NCBI RefSeq assembly: GCF_000283655.1
Contig: NC_016623.1
Span: 248,001-312,000 of the forward strand
From: Azospirillum lipoferum 4B
Lineage (GTDB): Bacteria > Pseudomonadota > Alphaproteobacteria > Azospirillales > Azospirillaceae
Reading direction: 5' to 3'
Length of the DNA stretch: 64,000 nt
Shown piece by piece: positions 61,801-64,000 of the stretch. Under the pieces are notes generated by a model. That model was not told the origin of the DNA and did no database searches. It worked only from the letters and a program-made list of their open reading frames with translations. The position numbers were made by a program, and so were the translations under genes. Each line of letters begins with the position of its first letter. The stretch's first letter is position 1.

Positions 61801-64000
61801 GGCGGGGTGATGGTCAGGCCGGTCAGGTCGGCCTGGGTCAGCACCCATTTGTCCAGGGCGGCATCGTAGCGGCCATGGTTCAGCGTGGCGCCGGCCGGCA
61901 CGCCACCGACCAGGATGCTGAGGGTCTCCGACCCGTCGCGGTCGGTCAGGGCGGCGACCACCGACAGCGGAATCGCGGTATCCTCGCGCCCGACCGCGTC
62001 GGAGGCCGACAGAACCGGCGTATCGGCGACCGCGGCGACGGTCACCACCAGGGAAACCGGCGTCGAGGTGGCCGTGGTCGCGCCCTCCACCGAGGTGGCG
62101 GCGATTTTCAGCGTCACCGCGCCGGACCAGTTGGACGGCGGCGTGAAGGTCAGGTTGCTCAGCTGGGCCGGCGTCAGCGTCCAGCTGCCGTCGGCGTTGT
62201 GGATGCCGGCGGACAGCGTCGCCCCTTCCGGGACGCCGGTGATGGTGATGCGGTCCAGCGTCTCCCCCGTCAGGTCGGACAGCCGGGCATCGATGGCCAG
62301 CGCGATGGCGCTGTCCTCGGTCCCCGAAGCGGCCTGCGGGGTGACTATGGGGGCGTCGGCCACGCCGGTGACGGTGACCGTCAGGTTCGCCTGGGCCGAA
62401 TTGGCGGTGGAGCCGTTCTCCCGCTCGCTGGAGGTGGCGACGACGCCCAGCGTGATGGTGCCGGAGAAGTCGCGCGGCGGAGTCAGGCGGAGGCCCGCCA
62501 GCTGCGCCGGGGTCAGCGTCCAGGTGGTGCTGCCGTCCGGCTGGGTGTTCGCCACCGTGCCGGCGCTGAGGCTCACCCCTGCCGGCACACCGCTGATGGT
62601 GATCAGGCTGATGGACTCGGAGCCGTCGGTATCGGTCAGGGCCGGCGTGATGGTCAGGAGGACCGAACTGTCCTCGTCCGTCGCCGCAGCGGCGGCCGTG
62701 ACCGTGGGAGCATCGGCGACGGCGTCCACAGTGATGGTGCCGGTCGCCGTCTGCTCGCGGCGGCTCGCAGTGGCGCCGCTGCCGTCAATCGTCCCGACCT
62801 TCAGCGTATATTCGAGGTCGGCATCGGAATGGGGATCGGTGACGATCTTCAGGCCCCGGATTGTCCAGACCCCGGCGGTGGTACCGTCGGCCTGCAATGC
62901 CGAGGTCGGGATCGTCCAGCTGTAATTGCCGCCGGTGGGGCCGCTGCGCGTCAGAAGCACGCCGTCGAGGTAGAGCTTGGCGCCGCCGGCATCAAGTTGG
63001 GACGACGGGATCAGCAGGGTGATGCTTTCCACCGTCTCTGGGCTGGCGGCATCGACGTCGCTCACCGTGATGGTGGGGGCGAGCGCGATGCCGCCCGCCG
63101 CATCCTCGTTGCCGCGCGCGTTGAGCGTGGTGATCTGGAACGGGTCGGCGACCGGGGCGACCGTGATCGTCTGCACGGCGGTAGATGTGCCGCCGAAGGC
63201 GTCCGTCACCGTGAAGGTGAAGGTCTCCGTTCCGCTGAAATCGGCGTCCGGGGTGTAGGAGAAGTTGCCGTCGGCATTCACCACCAGGGTGCCGTGCGAC
63301 AGGCGCACCGGTTGTCCGTTATCGCCGGGCCCCTTGTAGGTCAGCGTGTCGTCGGTGCGGCCGTTGACCGTGTCCTGGTCGGTCGCCCGCAGGGTGCCGG
63401 TGACGGCGTTGTCCTCGTTCGTCGAGGTGATGGCCGCCGTGGCGGACGGGGCATGGTTCAGCGCGGTGCGGACGCTGACCGGCTGGCCATCGACGTAAAG
63501 CTCCAGCTTCTCGAAATCCGCCACCTTGATGCCGAGGGCCGACAGGATGTCTGTGCTGGCGACATTCGTGTCGGTGGTCGCCGCCGTCGGGCTGGCCGCC
63601 GCCGTCTCGATCCGGTCGCGCAGGGTGCGCAAATCGGCCAGGATCGACGGATCGGACAGCTGGCTGGCGGTCAGCATCACCCGGAAGGTATCGATGCCGG
63701 TGTCGCCGTCCTGAAGGTCGGGCTTGGACGAGGTGCCGCCGTCTGTGCCCACGGTGAAGATCGACAGATCGTCGCCCGCCCCGCCCCGCACGGTGTCGGC
63801 GCCAGCCCCGCCGGTGATGGTATCGTTGCCGGCGCCGCCGATCAGGCTGTTGGCGACGCTGTTTCCGGTGATCGCATCGTCGAAGGCCGAGCCGGTGACG
63901 TTCTCCAGCTTGCGAAGAACGTCGGTGCCGTCGCCGGTGCCGACACCGGTCGCCAGATTGGCAGTCACCGGACCGGCGGAGGAGGCATAGGTCACCGTAT
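55875..64000 (-). CDS. Giant repeat adhesin, type I secreted (C-terminal part)
   Basis: The frame is open through the right edge; 2,708 residues of the C-terminal part are visible. From the N side: RTX calcium repeats (GGAGNDTITGGAGADTVRGG), a VCBS/cadherin-like domain (DGNFSYTPDADFSGTETFTF), then about 17 tandem domains of about 95-120 residues built on (A/S)GxEDxxIxLxIxxxLxDTDGSE and GLxxxPPxxxxFxLTV. A Gly/Asn linker with 12 consecutive prolines splits them after the seventh. A Ca-binding GGDGDDLFIF region and a hydrophobic end (LVLQNIERLTY) form the type I secretion tail. It should act at the cell surface in attachment and biofilm formation, which links it to the c-di-GMP enzyme. Confidence 0.92.
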   Translation of the reverse strand, partial: TVTYASSAGPVTANLATGVGTGDGTDVLRKLENVTGSAFDDAITGNSVANSLIGGAGNDTITGGAGADTVRGGAGDDLSIFTVGTDGGTSSKPDLQDGDTGIDTFRVMLTASQLSDPSILADLRTLRDRIETAAASPTAATTDTNVASTDILSALGIKVADFEKLELYVDGQPVSVRTALNHAPSATAAITSTNEDNAVTGTLRATDQDTVNGRTDDTLTYKGPGDNGQPVRLSHGTLVVNADGNFSYTPDADFSGTETFTFTVTDAFGGTSTAVQTITVAPVADPFQITTLNARGNEDAAGGIALAPTITVSDVDAASPETVESITLLIPSSQLDAGGAKLYLDGVLLTRSGPTGGNYSWTIPTSALQADGTTAGVWTIRGLKIVTDPHSDADLEYTLKVGTIDGSGATASRREQTATGTITVDAVADAPTVTAAAAATDEDSSVLLTITPALTDTDGSESISLITISGVPAGVSLSAGTVANTQPDGSTTWTLTPAQLAGLRLTPPRDFSGTITLGVVATSSERENGSTANSAQANLTVTVTGVADAPIVTPQAASGTEDSAIALAIDARLSDLTGETLDRITITGVPEGATLSAGIHNADGSWTLTPAQLSNLTFTPPSNWSGAVTLKIAATSVEGATTATSTPVSLVVTVAAVADTPVLSASDAVGREDTAIPLSVVAALTDRDGSETLSILVGGVPAGATLNHGRYDAALDKWVLTQADLTGLTITPPANSNTGFNLTFTARATESSNSSVADAAAVTVHVEVQGVADAVTPNGALSARGSEDTAINLRLGDLVMLDDDGSERLSLVVSNLPADSWLSLAAGHESGLVYLGNGRWSVDVAYRDELTLTTKKDFAGTVSLKVDVITTDSNGAPIVTVNGVTSGGVLKDTRDLIVTVDPKADEPRVSIGASAQEDAVGGIPLSISALTSDVDNSEHISAIVISGLPAWATLTSTDAGALTANADGSWTVDPAKLGNLRLIVPANTADDFTITVTVTVVDGTDSLTRTYAPKVVVTAVADAPVSHAADGSAVPYHVDDHTVTGAVPTDLVLNLNAFLQDTDGSEKLAVTISGVPKGTVLSRGLDNGNGTWTLTADDYAAALAEGGLKLTVKDVNAAGIAHSVDSGTNIDTASVTLTVKPYSIESEGDRNTSVSDSFVLSWTTSTGSNGGGSTDPGGSNGGNNGGGTSPPPPPPPPPPPPLDPSVGSDRPAAVTTAEDSAVALGIEAGLANWQTVTAVTLSGIPAGASLTNTAGDTLTITGGSITLTKAQLAGLTLKPPANSDADFRITLDVTSGSSNAHTTLTQDVTVTAVADSPLLTVQPATGNEDTAIALNIAAALDDTDGSEILASVVIEGLPAGATLSAGYLDSTTGRWVLTPNQLAGLKFTPPADASGTYQLSVTAVARETSNADRATATRTLTVDVAPVSDAPSISASSVTVQEDHAASLSISAAVTDLVGGGEAITALRVTVPAGFTLSAGTSLGNGVYDLSGLTPAQRSALTLTPPANFAGTVTLTVDAAAKDGAAAEAWSSKTLNVTYTAVADAPNVTVQNTTGAEDTAIALNLSANLMDTDGSETMAVILSGLPDGAVLNKGSNNGDGSWTLKPSELSGLTVTPPRNYSGGMDLTLTATSLESSNKSTATTTATIHVDVTAVTDAPTVIVANASGDEDTEIVLNLRASLVDTDGSETMAIVLSGLPAGAVLIDANGNRLTPTAGAVDLTAAQLSGLKLLPPADSGTDFNLTLTATTKEQSTGVTATTSQLFRVSVDPAADQPIVTAGALTGTEDTVLPLNLSVALSDIDGSERLGLVTIAGVPAGALLSAGTRNGDGSWTLTPAQLNGLSLTPPANSDVDFTLTVTAVSIESNGSTATKVVAVPITLNAASDTPTLTVTAASGNEDSAIALTINPALTDTDGSETLSITISGIPGGATLTNSAGEALTITGGSITLNPGQLAGLAITPPPDKDDDFTLTVTATAADGTATPVSTSAQLPVTVAPVTDTPTLDVLPATGDEDARIPMSISALLGDTDGSETLTITISGIPSGASLTNTAGDTLTIGGGSITLNPGQLAGLAIKPPSNSDSDFTLTVKATAKDGGATAVQVSKTLSVTVDPLSDTPTLTVAAASGNEDAAIPLTIDAALTDGSETLSITVSGIPAGAQLTNTANGTLTVVNGSVTLTAAQLSGLAIKPPPNDDGDFTLTVTATSTDGSAAPASIVAQLPVTVTAVSDAPTLALLPATGVEDGTIPLSIAPALTDLSETLTVTVKDIPAGATLTNTAGDTLTPSNGSITLTPDQLAGLAIRPAPDSGTSFTLSVTAMSTDGSAAAATTSGTLAVTVTPMADTPDLTVVSAVNGHEDTAIALTITAASTDTDGSETVGVRIAGMPAGASLNHGTHNADGSWTLTTAQLAGLTYTPPTDAAGPVTLSVTATARDGADSAAVTRTVTVTVDPVNDKPTLTAGHATTVIAADAASHPAVAADATVADVDNSVMSGMSIRIAAGSQTGDTLDLAGLTIDTDPATGHRTLSGTGIEVSWNDATHQLSLAGNASTATYTDILRHLALTPGGTGARTLEVTVSDGQGLSSDPMALEVLVSGDTTMTGSAGADILHAGSATTGMSGGDGDDLFIFAPRNGDLTIDGGVGVGWTDVVEVGAFVANVGGNWLQQLDAQGIAYTVDPSGHGLTFNTDTTVTLEDQNHHQLVLQNIERLTY
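60391..60430 (-). repeat. Polyproline-coding tract in the giant adhesin
   Basis: A GGC/GGG run on the plus strand encodes 12 consecutive prolines on the minus strand, preceded by a Gly/Asn/Ser linker. It is a likely slippage site and forms a stiff spacer between the two blocks of repeat domains. Confidence 0.85.

Overview
The window is GC-rich, densely coded DNA from an alphaproteobacterium. The gene content (an IscR/Rrf2-led suf operon, an AcnB-type aconitase, a NifJ-type pyruvate oxidoreductase beside pyruvate formate-lyase, tripartite tricarboxylate transporters and a very large repeat adhesin) looks like a Rhodospirillales soil bacterium, most likely Azospirillum or a close relative. That placement is inferred from gene content and not proven. 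No rRNA, tRNA, CRISPR array or replication origin was seen.

Layout. 1-5.1 kb: 5' end of malate synthase G, an unknown coiled-coil protein, and a three-gene envelope/stress cluster (amphipathic-helix membrane protein, YqjE-like and DUF3618-like). 5.3-12.7 kb: complete Fe-S assembly operon rrf2-sufB-sufC-sufD-sufS-sufU-sufT-sufA, interrupted between sufB and sufC by a small GIY-YIG gene bracketed by inverted-repeat pairs. 12.9-15.4 kb: an IS630-family element and an AT-rich island with an M48-like protein that has lost its catalytic residues. 15.4-20 kb: pirin, an IsdG-like heme monooxygenase, and a MASE3-PAS-PAS-GGDEF-EAL sensor. 20-29 kb: a Liv-type binding protein, then an IclR-controlled sugar-acid operon (dgoK, dgoA, tctC, tctB, tctA, SDR) and an MBL hydrolase broken by a 64-bp tandem duplication. 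28.9-33.5 kb: higBA, acnB, rraA-like, a lipoprotein. 34-37.2 kb: an unusual operon of an EamA exporter, a radical SAM protein and a ureohydrolase. 37.2-41.6 kb: a HexR-like regulator divergent from pflB-pflA. 41.7-45 kb: a phytase-like secreted protein and a Tat-exported berberine-bridge-type oxidase. 45.1-54.4 kb: a hexuronate module (LacI regulator, small ORF, uxaB; exuT) around nifJ. 54.4-64 kb: HAD phosphatase, MarR regulator, and the C-terminal ~2,700 residues of a giant type I-secreted adhesin.

How the parts fit. Two blocks handle anaerobic pyruvate use (pflBA, nifJ) and carry FNR-like and HexR-like sites. Two blocks handle sugar acids: 2-keto-3-deoxygalactonate via dgoKA/Tct, and tagaturonate via exuT/uxaB. 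The second block has a near-identical 16-bp AT-only operator (consensus ACTAATATATTAATAT) at uxaB, at exuT, and at an orphan promoter-terminator pair after exuT that could encode a regulatory small RNA; a weaker fourth copy lies upstream of nifJ. The best candidates for something undescribed are that small RNA unit, the EamA/radical SAM/ureohydrolase operon, the M48 pseudo-peptidase, and the repeat-bracketed GIY-YIG gene inside suf.
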